Source: DAOVFN01 sp964484305
GTDB lineage: Archaea > Aenigmatarchaeota > Aenigmatarchaeia > QMZP01
Length of the DNA: 64,000 nucleotides
Assembly (NCBI GenBank): GCA_964484305.1
Contig: CAZAEI010000002.1
Location: 1 to 64,000, forward strand
Reading direction: 5' to 3'
The notes under the pieces: generated by a model
Seen by the model: only the letters and a program-made list of their open reading frames with translations
Told to the model about the DNA's origin: nothing
Databases searched by the model: none
Program-made: the position numbers and the translations under genes
Shown here: positions 29,901 through 44,900 of the stretch, piece after piece
How the letters are laid out: each line of letters begins with the position of its first letter
How positions within the stretch are numbered: the stretch's first letter is position 1

Positions 29901-32900
29901 CCTGGGTCAGGACAGGCTTGGTTACCACCTCGAAATGGGATTCCCATGTGGTTGCGTTGCTGTAGTGGTAGGCCATGGAGGAGTACATGGTGTTGTTGTA
30001 CCACCTCGCCTTCATGCCGGTGGTGTTGCGCTTGCATCTGTAGTATATCGTGCCCTCTATGGTGTAGTAGAGGCAGGGATAGACATCACTGTCATCCACA
30101 TGGGTGAAGTTGAACGTGACATTCACCCCTGTCTTGGTGTCCCCGCAGTCGTCCTCGACAAGGCCCTTGGTGGATATGTTCTCGACCCCGCGCTCGTACT
30201 CCTCATCCTGGCCAGGCTCCTCTATGTCCCCGTAGAGGCTTCCCCATATCTCCAGGGTGTAGTTCTGGCTGGTGTTCACAGCCGCGTAGCAGGAGTCTGT
30301 TATGCCTGCCTTCCATTCCTGGGGCCCTACCTCATACTTGGGGCCTGAGCAGCCTGGGTTGAAGTAGAGCAGGGCGTGGCCAGATGTGTTGGTCTGGTTC
30401 AGGTTCCCTCCATCAAAGACTGAGTTGTTGTAGGTGGTCCAGAAGGTTATGTCCGTCCCTGTAAGGACATGACCCACCCTCACGGTGTCGTTGGTATAGA
30501 CCGTGTAGGTGGCCAGGTGGTTGGAGGAGGAGTCGTCCCTGTCTATAACAGACTCGTTCCCGAAGCTGTAGGTTATCATGGCCGTGTCTGCGGTGAGGTT
30601 GGGGCCTGTGATGTTGTCAGTGTAGTTGACATTGGTCTCGTCGTCTATCATGAAGTGGAAGCTGTTGTCTGTCCCCATGTCTGAGCAGTTGAACTCTGTC
30701 CCGTCCAGGGCGTCACCCACGGTGAGGTTGCAGTAGTCCCGGCCCCCCCAGATTGTTGTCCAGTTCTTCTTGTAGTAGCTTGAGCCGCCGTCTGTGGAGA
30801 CCCAGAGCTCGCACGTCACGTTGTCCTGCTGGGTGTCCCATATCTTCACGCTGTAGGTATAGACCCCTCCCCAGGGACCCTCGCCGGGCGTGACATTCAC
30901 CTCGCTTATGGCCGGCGGGGTGTTCTCGAGATAGAACCAGTCATCCCAAAACGAGGAATTGTCAGGCCTGTAATAGGTCTTGCTCGCATTTATCCTGACA
31001 TCGTACCAGCCTCCCTTGTGGAATGATGTGTCCAGATCGTAATTATACCAGCCGTCTCCCTCATCCGCCGGCGTGTGGGAATCCCAGCTGCTGGTGGGGT
31101 GCTTGAACTCTATCGTGGTTGTGGTCTCGTTGACAAGCTGACTGCAGTCGTCTGTCACGTTGTACCTGCTGTAGAGCATATCCCCCACCGTAGAGGAGTT
31201 GCCCTGCTGCGGGGTATCGATGGTGGAGTTGAGACGGCCGTACACAGTCAGGGTGGTGGAGGAAGAGTTGCCTGCATAGTTCTCATAGCATTCGTCAAGC
31301 TCTATGCCGCCCTTCCAATCATGGGAACCCACCTCGTAGAGCGGGTCGCAGCTCGGGTCGAACCATATCCTCATGTAGCCGTCGCCTGAGGTCTGGTTCG
31401 CATGGCCGTCGTCCCAAGTGCCTGTATCAGAGCCGTTAAAGGTTACCCATATCTTGCCGTCAACGCCTGCAACAACGTTGGTGTAGCCCTTGTCCAGGTC
31501 CGAGAAGTACACGTTAAGGTAGGCGGTCTCCTGACCCTCCCTGTCCACCTCATCATCTGACGCGCCCGCATAGGTATAGACCCTGTCCTTGCCCATGTCC
31601 CAGTTCTCGGTAGTGGTCTCGTTGGTGTCGTTCCACTTGTCTGTGACGTTAATCAGGTAGTAATTGGTGCCCTGTTCGCCACAGTTGAATGTGTGCACAA
31701 AGGTGAAGAGCTGCTCATTGGGGTTGTTGCGTATGGTGTAGTTTATCAGGGTCCAGTTGTCCACGCCCACGCTCTTCCATAGGGTTATGTTCACGGAATC
31801 CGAGGCCCCCTCGTCATCCTCGAAATAGTAGTGGAAGGTGTGCTTGGCCCCCCAGCCGCCCCCTATCGGGTCTATGGTGTGGGGGTTTGTCCACCACCTT
31901 ATGGACGGCACCTGGGTCAGGACAAAGGACTCGTTGTCCACCAGGGCGGATGAGCTGTTGTAGAAGTTCTTAGTGGCATAGAGGGTGGTGTTGTAGACGT
32001 TCAGGCAGGTGCCTGCCCAGTTTGAGGTGTTGTCAGGCCCCCAGAAGGTGCAGTTGTACCATCCACGGGTTCCTCCTGACTCGAACTCGTCCTCGATTCC
32101 GCCCCCGTCGTTGCCTGTATCGTCGCTGCACTCGAAATTGCATGCCGGGGATATCGCCTCAAAGGTTACGGTGGCGTTGTTGACCCCGCCAATCTCTCCG
32201 GCGCATTCGTCATACACGCGGCCCCTTATGGTGATGTTGTCGAGGCTTCTCCTGTAGTGCTCCCCATCGGGTATGGTCAGGGTATAGTTAAGGGGGCTGG
32301 TCCATATGTTTACAGTGAAGTTGTCCGAGACATTCTCTGCATAGCAGCCCGGGTTGGAGGGGGTGCCCTCGATATAGCCCCTCCAGAGCTGGGGTCCTGT
32401 ATCGTACTTGGGGCTGCAGCCCGGGTCGAACTCATAGGTTATGTAGCCCTGGGGATTTGACTGGTTGACGGGGCTGCTTATCCAGTTGCCTGTCATGTTT
32501 GTTATATTCACAATTGACCTCTCGTTGGGTATGTTGGCGTACTGCTGCTTGACAAGGTCGTATATCCTAAGCTGCAGGGTAATGGTTCCGCTTGGCCTGT
32601 AAACCCATGAATCGTTGCCCTGAACGTATTCAATACTTGCGTCGTTCTTGGTCATGGTGTAGTTCCTGGGGCCGATCTCATCGGTGTCGTCAGGCCCTGG
32701 AGGGTCGTCTGTGGCATTGAACTTGAACTCCCTCACCCTGGTCAGGTTGTCGCCCAGGCCGTTGGCGCAGTCAAAGTTGTCTATTGTGAATGTAAGGGTG
32801 GTGTTGTCGCAGGGCTGGCACTCCTGGTAGGGGTCTTCCCCGTTGGGGGCTATCAGTGGGGACCCCCAGCTGGCATCCCCGTACTTCCTCTCATAGGCAT

Positions 32901-35900
32901 ACACCCTCACTGTGTCGCCATCCTCGTCCGAAACATTGACCGAGTAGTTGAAGGATTCCCCCCAACCCCCGCCTGCCGGGTCAACGCCGTAGCCTGCAAA
33001 GACCAGGACAGGGGCGGTCTCCACGCTGAAGGTGTGGTAGTCATAGCTGTGGTTTGTGTTGTAGTAGGTCCTGTTCGAGGCCATGGTGACGTCATACCAT
33101 CCCGCCTTCATGCCGCTTGAGTTGAACTCGCAGCTGTACTGGCCGTCCCCGAGCGTCTGGGTATCGTTGCAGTAGTATTTGTCACCATAGAGCTCGCTCT
33201 CTATGATGAAGTAGACACTTGCATCGCTCACGTTGCTGCCGCAGCTGTCCTGAATCGTGGCGTTGAGGGTTATGTTCACCCCCTTGTTGAACTGGGTGTA
33301 GTCAGGATAGGTTATGTTGTTGAGCAACTCGTCCATGATTATCAGGGTCAGGTTGTGGCCGGTTGTGTTCATCTCGTAGTGGCTGTCTGTCACGTTGGCC
33401 CACCACTCCTGGGGCCCGATGGAGAAGGAGCAGTCCGGCTCGAAGAGGTAGTTGGCGTGGCCTGTCTGGTTGGTCTGGTTCAGGGTGACGTTAAGGGAGC
33501 TGTCGTTGTAGGTCACCCAGAAGGTCACGTTGACTCCGGGCGGGAACCAGTTCTGGAGCGTGTAGTTGTCTGTGTCATTGACCAAGACCGTGAGGAGCTC
33601 TGTGTCGCCGGTCATGTTGACCGTGGTCCCGTTGGGGGTGATGAAAGCTATGGAGGTGTTGGCCACCTCGAGTGTGGGCCCTGTGTAGTTCGTGGTGTTG
33701 AAGTAGTTTGAGGGCTCCCCGTTCTGGATGTAGAACATGTAGGTGTTCTCGCCGATGTCGTCCCCGGTGAAGTCCCGGAGCTCGACCCAGCAGGTCTGGC
33801 CCACCACGCCGCTTGGGTCGTGGAGGGTCATGTTGCCCCTGAAGACCCAGCCCTGGCCGTCGTACCTGTTTATGTACAGGGAACAGTTGACAGTATCAGA
33901 GTCCGGGTCTGTTATGTTCACAGAGAAGTTGAAGGGCCTGGTCCAGCCGTCTGCCTGGGGGACGACCTGCTGCTGGGACCAGGTGGAGTTGAGGTTCTCG
34001 AGCTGGAACCAGTCCTGGAGGTGGGTCCTGTTGTCATTGAAATAGGCCCTGGAGGAGTTGAGCTGGATGGACCACCATCCCTCCCGGTGGTCTGTGGAAT
34101 CCCAGGTGCAGTTGTAGTAGCCCTGGGTGGGGTCGGTCTCGTTCTCCACCGGGGTGCAGTCGTGCCAGATTCCATAGGGTGATATCACCTGTATGGTTAT
34201 GTAGGAGTTGTTGATTATGGCCTCGTCCGGCCTGTCCAGGGAGCAGTCCGAGGTGGTGTTGAGCCTTACCGGGACGGGGTCGGTGACATTGAAGGGCTCC
34301 TGGTAGGCGGGGAGGTCGATGTTATTGAGGAGCTGGCCGTAGACGTTGAATGCCTGTGATGTGGAGTTCTCAACATCATAGCACTGGTCATTCCAGACCC
34401 CACCTATCCACTGCTGGGCACCGAACTTGTAGAAGCAGTTCGGATTGAAGTAGAGGTTGAGGTAGCCCTGGCCGTTAGTGGTGTTCGTCCATTCTGTGTC
34501 GAAGTCGCTTCCTGTGGAGGTTATCCAGAATGTCCCGTTGACTCCCTGGGGGACAGGAACATTGCCGGCATCGGTATCGTTTATCAGAACCTGGAATAGC
34601 TCGACCCCTGGGCCGCCTGAGCCGTTCCTGTAGACATCCACGCCATATCCCTGTTTCTGGATAACGGTGACATTATCACTCTGGACCGTGAAGTTCTGGG
34701 GGCCGAGCTCCACGCCGTAGCCGTCCTCGTCTGTGGCATTTATCTTGAACTGGCTGTGCCATCCGCTGGGTGATATATCCCCGCAGTCAAAGGTTGTTAT
34801 GGTGAATGTGGCATCGTTCTGCCAGTTGGTCCCCTGGCATGAGTTGTAGTCAAGGAGCCCCCATTCATCATTGGGTGTGGCCCTCTTCCAGAGGGTGACA
34901 TTCATGACATCGTTGTCAGCATCCTTGCACTGTGCAAAGAAACTGAAACCGCTCTGGTAGCCCCAGCCGTCCACGCTTGGGTCGACGATTGGATTGATAT
35001 ACTGAAGCTGTGGCCTGGTTCCCACGGTGAATGAATCGTTGGCGTAGAGCGTGACCATCTCATAGTACTGCTTCCAGGCCTGGGCAGTGGTGTTGTAGTT
35101 GGGTGGTGTCTGGGCTGTGTCCGAGGCGCTCCTGTTGTGCGTGTAGTGTCCGTCTCCCTCGTCATCTATGGTGGAGTTTGTTATGAAGTAGTTGGCAGGC
35201 CCGTCGAGGGTTATGTTTTTTTCATTGGCCCCAGCCACAGGGTCAAGACACTCGTCAAAGAGGCTGAAGTTGAAGGTTATGTTTATCCCTGCTTCCTGGA
35301 CATAGGGGGCGAGGTCTATGGGGGAGTGAATCGTTCCGTTGAGGAAGGTCCTGAGGGTTATGTTGAGCAGGCTGGAGTTCTCATCCTTGTATCTCTGGTT
35401 GTTGTGCACAAAGACCCTCCATTTCTGGACCCCAATATCATATTCACAGTTCGATGTTGCGTCATCATCCCCGTCAGGGTGGAAGCTGTAGTTGAAGAAC
35501 CCATAGTTTGTGTTCTTGGGCGGGTTGCCGGGGTCTGTCACGTTCTCCAGGTTGGCATGGTCCTTGGTTATGTAGACCGTGCCGTTGGCCTCGCCGCCCG
35601 CCAGCTCCTGGAAGTTATCATCCACGTTCTTTACCTTTGTCGAAAGCACGTAGTACGCAGAGCCGTTCCTCCAGAGCCAGGCACCGTCTCCGTCATATAC
35701 CGTTATGTTTATGTCGTTCTTCTCCACGGTGTAGTTGAAGGGCCCGACCTCGTCAGAGTAGCTCACCCCCCCGCTCCTCGGGTAGTTGGCCTGGTCAGAG
35801 CAGTTTGCCTTGTACTGCCATGTCCCGAGGTGGTACTCATAGCTGTAGACATAACTGTCATAGTAGTAAACCAGGCTGTTGTTGCAGCTGGAGCACCAGG

Positions 35901-38900
35901 ACATGCCAATCTCTGTCCAGTCATCCCAGCCAGAGCCCGTCCACATCCTCCTGTAGAAGTATACATTGACGTTGTCGCCGTCAGGGTCAGTGACCCTGAC
36001 TGACAGGTTGCGCGGTTCCATGTAGGAGCCATTGGCCCCCGTATCACCGTCATAGTCAGTGCTGTTCATTGTGGGCTCTGTCAGGACAGGCTCGCTCTCT
36101 ACGAAGAATCCGGATGTGCTCTCGGCATATTCATGGGTCTCGTTCACGTCATTGTAGTAGTCCTTGCCTGCGATAATCATTACAGTGTATTCCTGGGCCG
36201 GCAAGCCGGAGGTGTTCATGGAGCAGTTGTACCATCCCTGGCCCTCCTCGGACTTGTAGTCGCAGGTGAAGTTCTGTCCGGTGTCCTCATGGATTGCCGT
36301 TATGTTCAGCCGGCTGAGGTCAACACCTGTCACGTTCCTTCCGCAGGAGTATTCGGTTATATTGAACCTGAAGGTTACATTGGTTCCGTTAAGGTACTCG
36401 ATGCCCAGGGGCTGCTCAACCTGAATGGCCAGCTCTTCATAGATATAGATGGTCAGGTTGTGGCCGGTTGTGTTCATCTCGTAGTGGCTGTCTGTCACGT
36501 TGGCCCACCACTCCTGGGGCCCGATGGAGAAGGAGCAGTCCGGCTCGAAGAGGTAGTTGGCGTGGCCTGTCTGGTTGGTCTGGTTCAGGGTGACGTTAAG
36601 GGAGCTGTCGTTGTAGGTCACCCAGAAGGTCACGTTGACTCCGGGCGGGAACCAGTTCTGGAGCGTGTAGTTGTCTGTGTCATTGACCAAGACCGTGAGG
36701 AGCTCTGTGTCGCCGGTCATGTTGACCGTGGTCCCGTTGGGGGTGATGAAAGCTATGGAGGTGTTGGCCACCTCGAGTGTGGGCCCTGTGTAGTTCGTGG
36801 TGTTGAAGTAGTTTGAGGGCTCCCCGTTCTGGATGTAGAACATGTAGGTGTTCTCGCCGATGTCGTCCCCGGTGAAGTCCCGGAGCTCGACCCAGCAGGT
36901 CTGGCCCACCACGCCGCTTGGGTCGTGGAGGGTCATGTTGCCCCTGAAGACCCAGCCCTGGCCGTCGTACCTGTTTATGTACAGGGAACAGTTGACAGTA
37001 TCAGAGTCCGGGTCTGTTATGTTCACAGAGAAGTTGAAGGGCCTGGTCCAGCCGTCTGCCTGGGGGACGACCTGCTGCTGGGACCAGGTGGAGTTGAGGT
37101 TCTCGAGCTGGAACCAGTCCTGGAGGTGGGTCCTGTTGTCATTGAAATAGGCCCTGGAGGAGTTGAGCTGGATGGACCACCATCCCTCCCGGTGGTCTGT
37201 GGAATCCCAGGTGCAGTTGTAGTAGCCCTGGGTGGGGTCGGTCTCGTTCTCCACCGGGGTGCAGTCGTGCCAGATTCCATAGGGTGATATCACCTGTATG
37301 GTTATGTAGGAGTTGTTGATTATGGCCTCGTCCGGCCTGTCCAGGGAGCAGTCCGAGGTGGTGTTGAGCCTTACCGGGACGGGGTCGGTGACATTGAAGG
37401 GCTCCTGGTAGGCGGGGAGGTCGATGTTATTGAGGAGCTGGCCGTAGACGTTGAAGGTCCTGTTCCCCGGCCAGAACATTTCACTGTCCGGGTTATAGCA
37501 GTCATCGTTCTCTATCCTTGTACTGAATATGTGATAGCCGAACTTGTGGGAGCAGTTGGTGTCCAGATAGTAGTTGAGGTGGCCTGTATCATTGGTCTGA
37601 TTATACAGGGGATTTCCCCAGTCCCATTCGTTTGATGTGACATAGACGGTTCCGTTCACGTCAGCTGGAAGGGCAAGGTTGCCCCTGTCGGTATCGTATA
37701 CGTAGTAGCTTATGAGTATGGTATCTGTTCCCTGCCTGACCGTGTCTGTGTTGTTCTGGGTCCTTGCCTGATAGTTTACGCTGTCCTTCTGGACAGTGAA
37801 GGACTTTATGTCCGACTCGTCAGTGAAGTCGTGGGTGTCTGTGGCGTTGAACTTGAAGTTGGAGCTGCCTATGTCGCTGCAGGTGAAGGTGTCAACCACG
37901 AATGTCATTACGGTCGGGTTGTACTGGTCACTGGAGCACGGAGCGCATTCCTTTGTCTGGAGATGGGTGTAGTCGCTCTCGCTGAACAGCTTCTTGTAGA
38001 GGCGGACGGTGACGTTGTTTCCGTCCAGGTCATAGACATCCACGGTGAAGTTGAATGTTCTTCCCCAGCCCTCTGAGAACGGCGTGACCCCGGTGCCTGT
38101 TATGGAGAGGACGGGGTCTGAGCCTATGTAGAACGTGTCATTGAAGGTTTCCGATATGTTCGCATAGAACTCTCTGCTCGCGTTGATGGTCATGTTATAC
38201 CACCCGTATACCCATCCGGGGTTGTTTGTCTCTGCCGCAGGTATGGTGCAGTTATAGATTCCCGGGTTGGAGGTCTCGGCTGCCTGGCAGTAATAGTCAG
38301 AGTATCCGCTCCTGTGGATATAGAAGCTCACGTTGGCGTCGCTTACAAGGCCGCACCCCGAGGCAAGGTCCGTGAGGTTTGCGCTCAGCAGGACGGGATC
38401 AATGCCCTTTCTGAAGCTCTTGTTGAGCGGGGTTATGAGGTCAGGGGTGAACTCAGAGGTTATGGTTATGTTCCATGTCTCTGAGGAGTTGGATTCCTTG
38501 TAGTACTGTGATGAGGTGGTAAGGCCCACCTTCCAGAGCTGCTTGCCCACGCCATAGGTACAGGAGCCGTCTGGGTTGAACTCGTATTTGATGTATCCTG
38601 TGTCATTCACCTGCCTCGAGGTTCCGGAGTCCCAGGACCCCGGGTCAGAGGCGTTGGTGGTTATCCAGAACCTGCCCTCGGGGTTGTTGGTGCTGGCTGG
38701 CGGGTGCGCGGGGTCGTCCTGGTCCCAGACATATATTATCAGGGTTTTGTTGTCATTGCCCACCCTGTTCACAGTGGTCTCGTTGCCCTGGGTGTGCGTA
38801 TAGTTAACGTCATCCTCCTCTACAGTGAAATTGACTGGTGTGGTGTTGAACCACCATTCATCATCCTCTGTTGCATTGAACATCACAGAGAGTATCGTGC

Positions 38901-41900
38901 TTACGTAACCCGGGCCGAACTGGTGCTGGAAGAAGGCTGTCCAGTTTATGCCGCTTCCGCTGTCGCTCCCCGCCCCAAGGGGGTTCCATGAACCCTGTGC
39001 CGGTTCCTCTGTCCTGAAGTAGCCGTAGACTATTACCTGGTCATAGTCCTCGTCCGTCACATTGACCGTGAAATTGAAGGTCTCTGACCAGCCCCCGACC
39101 CAGGGGATGGCCACAACCCCGGACATGCAGGGCTCGGTCTCTACCCAGAAGCTGGTCTCTGTCTCGACATACTCCAGTGTCAGGCTCTCGCTGGCGTGGT
39201 CTGTTTTGGAGCTGTTGACAGTGAGATTGTAGCCCATGGGCTCCATATCAGAGGTGTTGAAGGAGCAGTTGTACCATCCGGAGCCCTCCTCGGACTTGTA
39301 GACGCACTCATACAGGCTCACATTCCTCATCTGGTAGGTCACGCCCGCGCCTGTTATTACATCCTGGCAGTCATCGGTTACATTGGCCCTGACGGTCACG
39401 TTGGTTCCCCGGAGGTGCTCGGTTCCGTTGGGTATCTGGACCTGGTTTGTCAGGGAACCCGTTATATAAACAGTGTAGTTGTCTGTGGTGTTCTTATTGA
39501 TGTAGCTGGAATCCGTGATCCCGGCCAGCCAGGTCTGGTTCCCCACACCGTACTTGGGACCGCAGCCCGGATCAAAGGAGTCGGTCGCATTGCCTGATGA
39601 ATCCGTGGTGGTTGTGTTGCCGCTGTCCTTGCTCGTGCCGGAATAGGTAATCCAGAAGGTCACGTTCACGCCCTGGGGGTAATTCCCCCTGTCCTCGTCA
39701 TAGACATTGACTATGAGGTTCGTGTAATCCTGTCCGCTCCTCTGGACAGAGCCCTCTGAGCCGCCCGTGTGGTTGCCATGGATGAAGGTGACGGTCACGT
39801 TGTCCTCGGAGAGTGCCGGCCCTGTAAGGTTGTCTGTCTCGTAGAGATTGAAGGTGTCGTTTATCCTGAACCTGAACTGGGTCGGGCCCATGTCATCAGA
39901 GATGAAGTCGCTGACCAGGATTGTGCAGTTGCCTGTCCACTGGACCACGTCGTAGCCGCGCTCCACCCAGCCCGAGCCCGTGGTATTTGTGTAGAGGGTG
40001 CAGACAGTCTCGTCAGCCTCCGGGTCGTCTATGGTTATATTGTACATGTAGGTGGCGCCCCAGCCCCCTGACATGGGGTCTGCGGTGGCCTGGCTAGACA
40101 CCGGGTCGCGGTTCTCCAGCCAGAACCTGTAGAGCCATGATGTCTCGTTCGAGTTGTATGTGCCCCTCTCAGCCGTGATATTGATGGTCCAGTTGCCCTC
40201 TGGCTGGCTGGTGGAGTTCCAGGTGCAGTTGTAGACGCCGTTGGGCTCCTCATTCCAGCCGGAGCAGTAGGAGTCGTTGAGGGGTTGGTATATCTCTACG
40301 GTGTTGGTGACTCCGGATATGTTGCTCTCGCAGTCCCCGAAGACCGTCCAGTTCATTAAGATGTCGTCAGTCACATTGAACTCAGACATGTTGGGCGGCT
40401 GGTCGAGGGAGAGCTTTAGCTGGCCCAGGATGTCAAAGTAGTGCTGGGTTGTGTCGTTCTCGTCATCATAGCACTGGTCGTCCAGGGCCCCTGAAAACCA
40501 GTACTGGGAGCCCGTGGGGTAATCGCAGGTCGCGTTGAAGGTGTAGTTCAGGGCCCCTGAGATGTTGGTCTCCCTGGGATGGCCTGAGTCCAGAAGCCCT
40601 GTGGTGCTATTTATGGAGACCCAGAAGGAGCCGTTCACACCCGCACCCACGTCCCCTCCCCTGTCGGTGTCGTTGACAAAGATGGAGAAGAATATGGTCT
40701 CATCGCCCTCCCTGCTGACTTGGGAGGCCGAGGTATAGTATGAATAGAGGCTGACGTTGTCCCTCTGGAGATGGAAGAGCTGGGACTGGGTCTCGTTCGA
40801 GTAGTTGTATGTGTCATTGGCCACGAACCTGAAGTACTGGATATTTTCCAGGTAGTCCTGGCAGGAGAAGTTGTGGTGGAAGGTCACGTTGCTCCAGGTG
40901 CAGCCCGAGACGTCCGTGGAGTCTATGAATGTCCAGGGCCCGAGCGTGGAACTGGAAACCCAGAGCGAGATGTTGACGGTGTCCTCTCCGTCCTGGTCGC
41001 AGTACTCCACCTTGAAGGTGAAGTTATGGCCCCACCCGTCGGCCCCGCCGATTCCCACGTCTGTGAAGGGGTTCCTCAGCTGGGGCTTTACGACCAGGAT
41101 AAGGGCATCCTCCTCCCAGTCCTGGTTCACGTCATAGGACTCGTTGGTCACGGTCATGTTTACGTCGTGCCTCCCAATCGAGCCCTCGGTGCTGTCCCAG
41201 GTAGTGTTGTAGCTCCCGTTGGCCCAGTCATTGGGAGCAGGCGGGGTCCAGAAGTTGTCTATGGAGAAGTCCACGTCTATGCCTGATATCGGACCGCAGT
41301 CATCCTCAACATCCCCCCATATCGGGACTGGGTCGCCCTTGAGGAATGGGATGACGCCAATCGGGTAGGTTATATTGGGAGTCAGAATTCCTGTTATGTT
41401 GACATTGAACTCAGAGGAGTTGGCGTTGTTGTAGCAGCTCGAGAAGGTAACCCCTGCCTTCCATTCCTGGGGGCCTGCCCAGTAGTGCGGGCCCGAGCAC
41501 CCCGGATTGAAATACATTGTGAGGTTGCCATCGTTCTTGGTCGTGTTCGTCATGAGACCGTCCTGGTGGTTCTGGGAGAACTCTCCGCCTGTCGTTGTCG
41601 TGACCCAGAAGTAGCCCGTGTTTCCCGGCATGCCCTCAACCCCGCCGGTGTAGTTGTTTATCACCCTGACATGGAGAAGGGTCTTGTTGCTGCCGTATCT
41701 CTGGACAACGGAGTCGTTGCCCTGCAGGATGCTGAATGTCACATTGACATTGGTTACTTCCACGGTGTCCGAGCCTGAGGTGGTGTCGTTCAGGTCGCTT
41801 GTGTCAGAGACATTTATCTTCCAGTACCAGGTTCCCACGTCAGCGCATGCCGTGAACTGCTCGCTCAGGGTCACGGTCTGGTTCAGGTAGTCCTGAACGC

Positions 41901-44900
41901 TCTGGCTGTCCTTGGGAAGCCCCCAGTCGGGGGGGGTCTTGGTCATATAGAGCCTCAGGGTTATGTTGTCGTCATCGTCAGAGACATTGATATTGAATGT
42001 AAAGGTGGACTTTGCGGGGTTGTTGCCCCAGGGCACGTTGCTGGGCGTGACCTGCTCGGCATATAGATATGGCCCTATCTGGTGGAAGAAGCCGGTGCTG
42101 TTTACTATGTATTCCGGGTTATGGAAGCCCCTGTCAACCCTGGCGTGGACGGCATACCAGCCCCCTGGGGTGCCTGCTACCTCCCTTGTGCAGTTGTAGT
42201 AGCCGTCACCCTCGTCATTCACGTCGCACTCGCTGTTGTAGGTATCGTGCGTGACATTTATAATCGCATTCGATTCGTTCAGGAGGGTTCCGCACTCATC
42301 TGAGAGGTTGGCCCTTATGGTGACGTTATCGCCGTCAAAGCAGAAGCCGCCCGGGCAGGATATGTTGGTGAAGTTGATTACAAGGTCGCCGTATATCCTC
42401 ATGGTCTGTGGCGGGGAATTCGTCTCATCATCATAGCACTGGTCCCCGTATGTGCCGGCTATCCAGTTCCTGTCCCCCACAGTGTAAGAGCAGTTTGGGT
42501 TGAAGTAGAATCTTGCGTGGCCAGAGGAGTTGGTGGTGTTGGTCAGGCCGGAATCATAGCTTGTCCCGCTATAGGCCACAAAGAGGCTGGTGTTGACATC
42601 CTGGCCCACATAGGTCAGGTTGTCGCTGTCATAGACCTGGATTATCACCACTGTGGAGAGCTGGTCCAGAGACCTGTTCACCTGGGCAAGGCTGCCCTCC
42701 CTTACGTACACTGTTACATTGTCAGGCTCGACCTGGAACTGGTTTGTTGGTGTCGAGTCTGTCCCGCCCTGGGCATCGCTCGCATTGAACTTGTAGTATT
42801 TCGGTGCCTGGGCGTCCTGGCAGTTGTGGTAGGTAGAGAAGTTGAGGGTCTCGCCTGGCTCGCAATCCCAGCAGGTCTGGCTGTCTATAAGGGTGAAGGG
42901 CCCGCTTCCGGAGTCCCCCTCCCAGAGCCAGACCGTGACGTTGTCAAAGTCAGGGTCCTCCACATCCACGCTGAAGTTTGTCAGGGTACCCCATCCCTCT
43001 GGGATGACATTCTCGTTGCTCAGCATCGGGTTGTTGTTCTCATAGGAGATCAGCATGAAGTCGTGTATCTCCTCCTTGGTTCCGTTGTTGTAGTTGGGCG
43101 GGTTCGAGGCCTCCATCACTATGTCATAGTATCCGGTTACATCCTGCTTGGTGGTCGACCAGTTGCAGGAATAGTTCCCGGTGTTCCATTCATAAAGGTT
43201 CGTGCAGTTGTATGCAATACTTTCATTGTACCTCAGGGTCACGTTCAGGAAGGATACGGATATGAAGGTGCCGCAGTCATCTGTAACATTTATCCAGACT
43301 GTTATGTTCTCCTCCTGGTGGTAGGTGGAGTTCTCGGCCGAGGCGCTGAGGACTATGTTGCCTATGACCGTGACGTTGAAGGTCCCGGACTGGTTGGTCT
43401 TGTAGCAGCCGTCCTGGGTGAAGCCCTGCCAGTACTGCTTGCCCACATGGTAGCTGCAGTTCGGGTTGAAATAGTAGGTAACCTCTCCGGTGTCATTGGT
43501 CGTGTTGGAGCCTTCCAGGAGGAAGCCCGGGCCCGCATCGGTGGTGATATTGAACACAACTGTTGCTGCCGGCGGATATGCCACCTGGTTCCTGTCTGTG
43601 TCTGTCACATTGAGTATCAGGGGCGTGGCCGAGCCGGGGCCTGTCCTGTTCACGGCGGTCTCGTCGCCATAGGAATGCTCAAGGATTACATCCTGCCTCT
43701 CCAGGATGAATGAATTGTCATCACCCACATAGTCCCCGCTCGCGACGCTTGTGGTGTAGCTAAGGGTCCCGTCCGTGGCATTGAACTTGAAGTACATGGT
43801 CGCGGTCTCCCCTGTGAGGTCAGAGCAGGTGTAGCTGGCGCTCCAGTTCATGGTGGCGTTGTCGCAACTGGTGCACTGCCTCGAGGGCGTAATCTGCTCC
43901 CATTCCCCTGTGGACTCCCTCTGCCAGGCATATGCCGTCAGGGTGTCCTCGGCCTCGTCGCTGGCGTTTACGGTAAAGTTCCTCTGGTAGGACCATCCAT
44001 CCTGCCTCGGGGTCACGTTCGCCTCCCTGAGCCTCGGTGCAATCTCGAGGTAGAATGCATGTATCGGCTCTGTAACATTCGGGTAGATATAATCCTTCTG
44101 GTCGCTGTAGTAGGTGTCTTGGGTGAGCTCGGTGGCGTTTATTGTTATGTTGTACCAGCCACCTGGCTTGCCACCCAGGGTTGACCAGTAATACCTGTAG
44201 TAGCCGCCGGGCAGGTTCTCTGCATCAAGGTATTCTATGTAGGTATCGTGCCAGGGCCTGAACTCCAAAGGGTATCCCTGGAGAAGGTCATCGCAGTCGT
44301 TTGTAAGATATCCGTAAAAGGTGACAGTATCGCCCTCTGTGTAGTTTGTATTTGACGGGTCCAGAAGGGTCACATTGAGGTCTCCCATTATGGTCATGTC
44401 ATAAAGGCTTGATACCTTGTCGTTGTAGCAGGATTGGCCAGTGACCTCTCCCTTCCACTGGTGGCTGCCCACCTCGTATTTTGGAGATGAGCACTTGGCA
44501 TCGAAATCGTATGTAGCATAACCTGTGTCATTCGTGGGTTCATTAGTCCCGTCGTCCCAGTTGAACCCGCTCGTGGTAACGTAGAAGGTTATGTTCACAT
44601 CATATATGAACGAGCCGTTCTCGTCCTGAAGATAGAGTATGAGCGTGTCTATCTGTGAACCGGATCTGTTCGCTACTGAGCCGTCTCCCTGGATTTCTGT
44701 AATGACGAGGTCGTCGTAGTCTATATAAAAGCTGCCGGAGGAGGTCTCGTTGCTGTAGCCGAACTCGTCAGTGGCATTGAACTTGTAATACTTGGTTCCC
44801 ACCTCAGAGCAGTTGTGGTGTTCGGTGAAGTTCAGGGTGGCCCAGCTCCCGGGGCTTGAATATAGCTGGCTGTCCTTGAGCGTCCATGGGCCCGAGGCAC

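Noticed and set aside
33346..37455. CRISPR-like or insertion-sequence origin of the long direct repeats
   Set aside because: Copies are 1 kb or more, in frame, within one coding sequence and encode ordinary repeat domains. There are no spacers, transposase or terminal inverted repeats.
42517..43713. 398-codon plus-strand open frame within the giant gene
   Set aside because: Antisense shadow. Similar shadows recur at the identical repeats simply because the DNA is repeated, so their recurrence is not evidence of coding.
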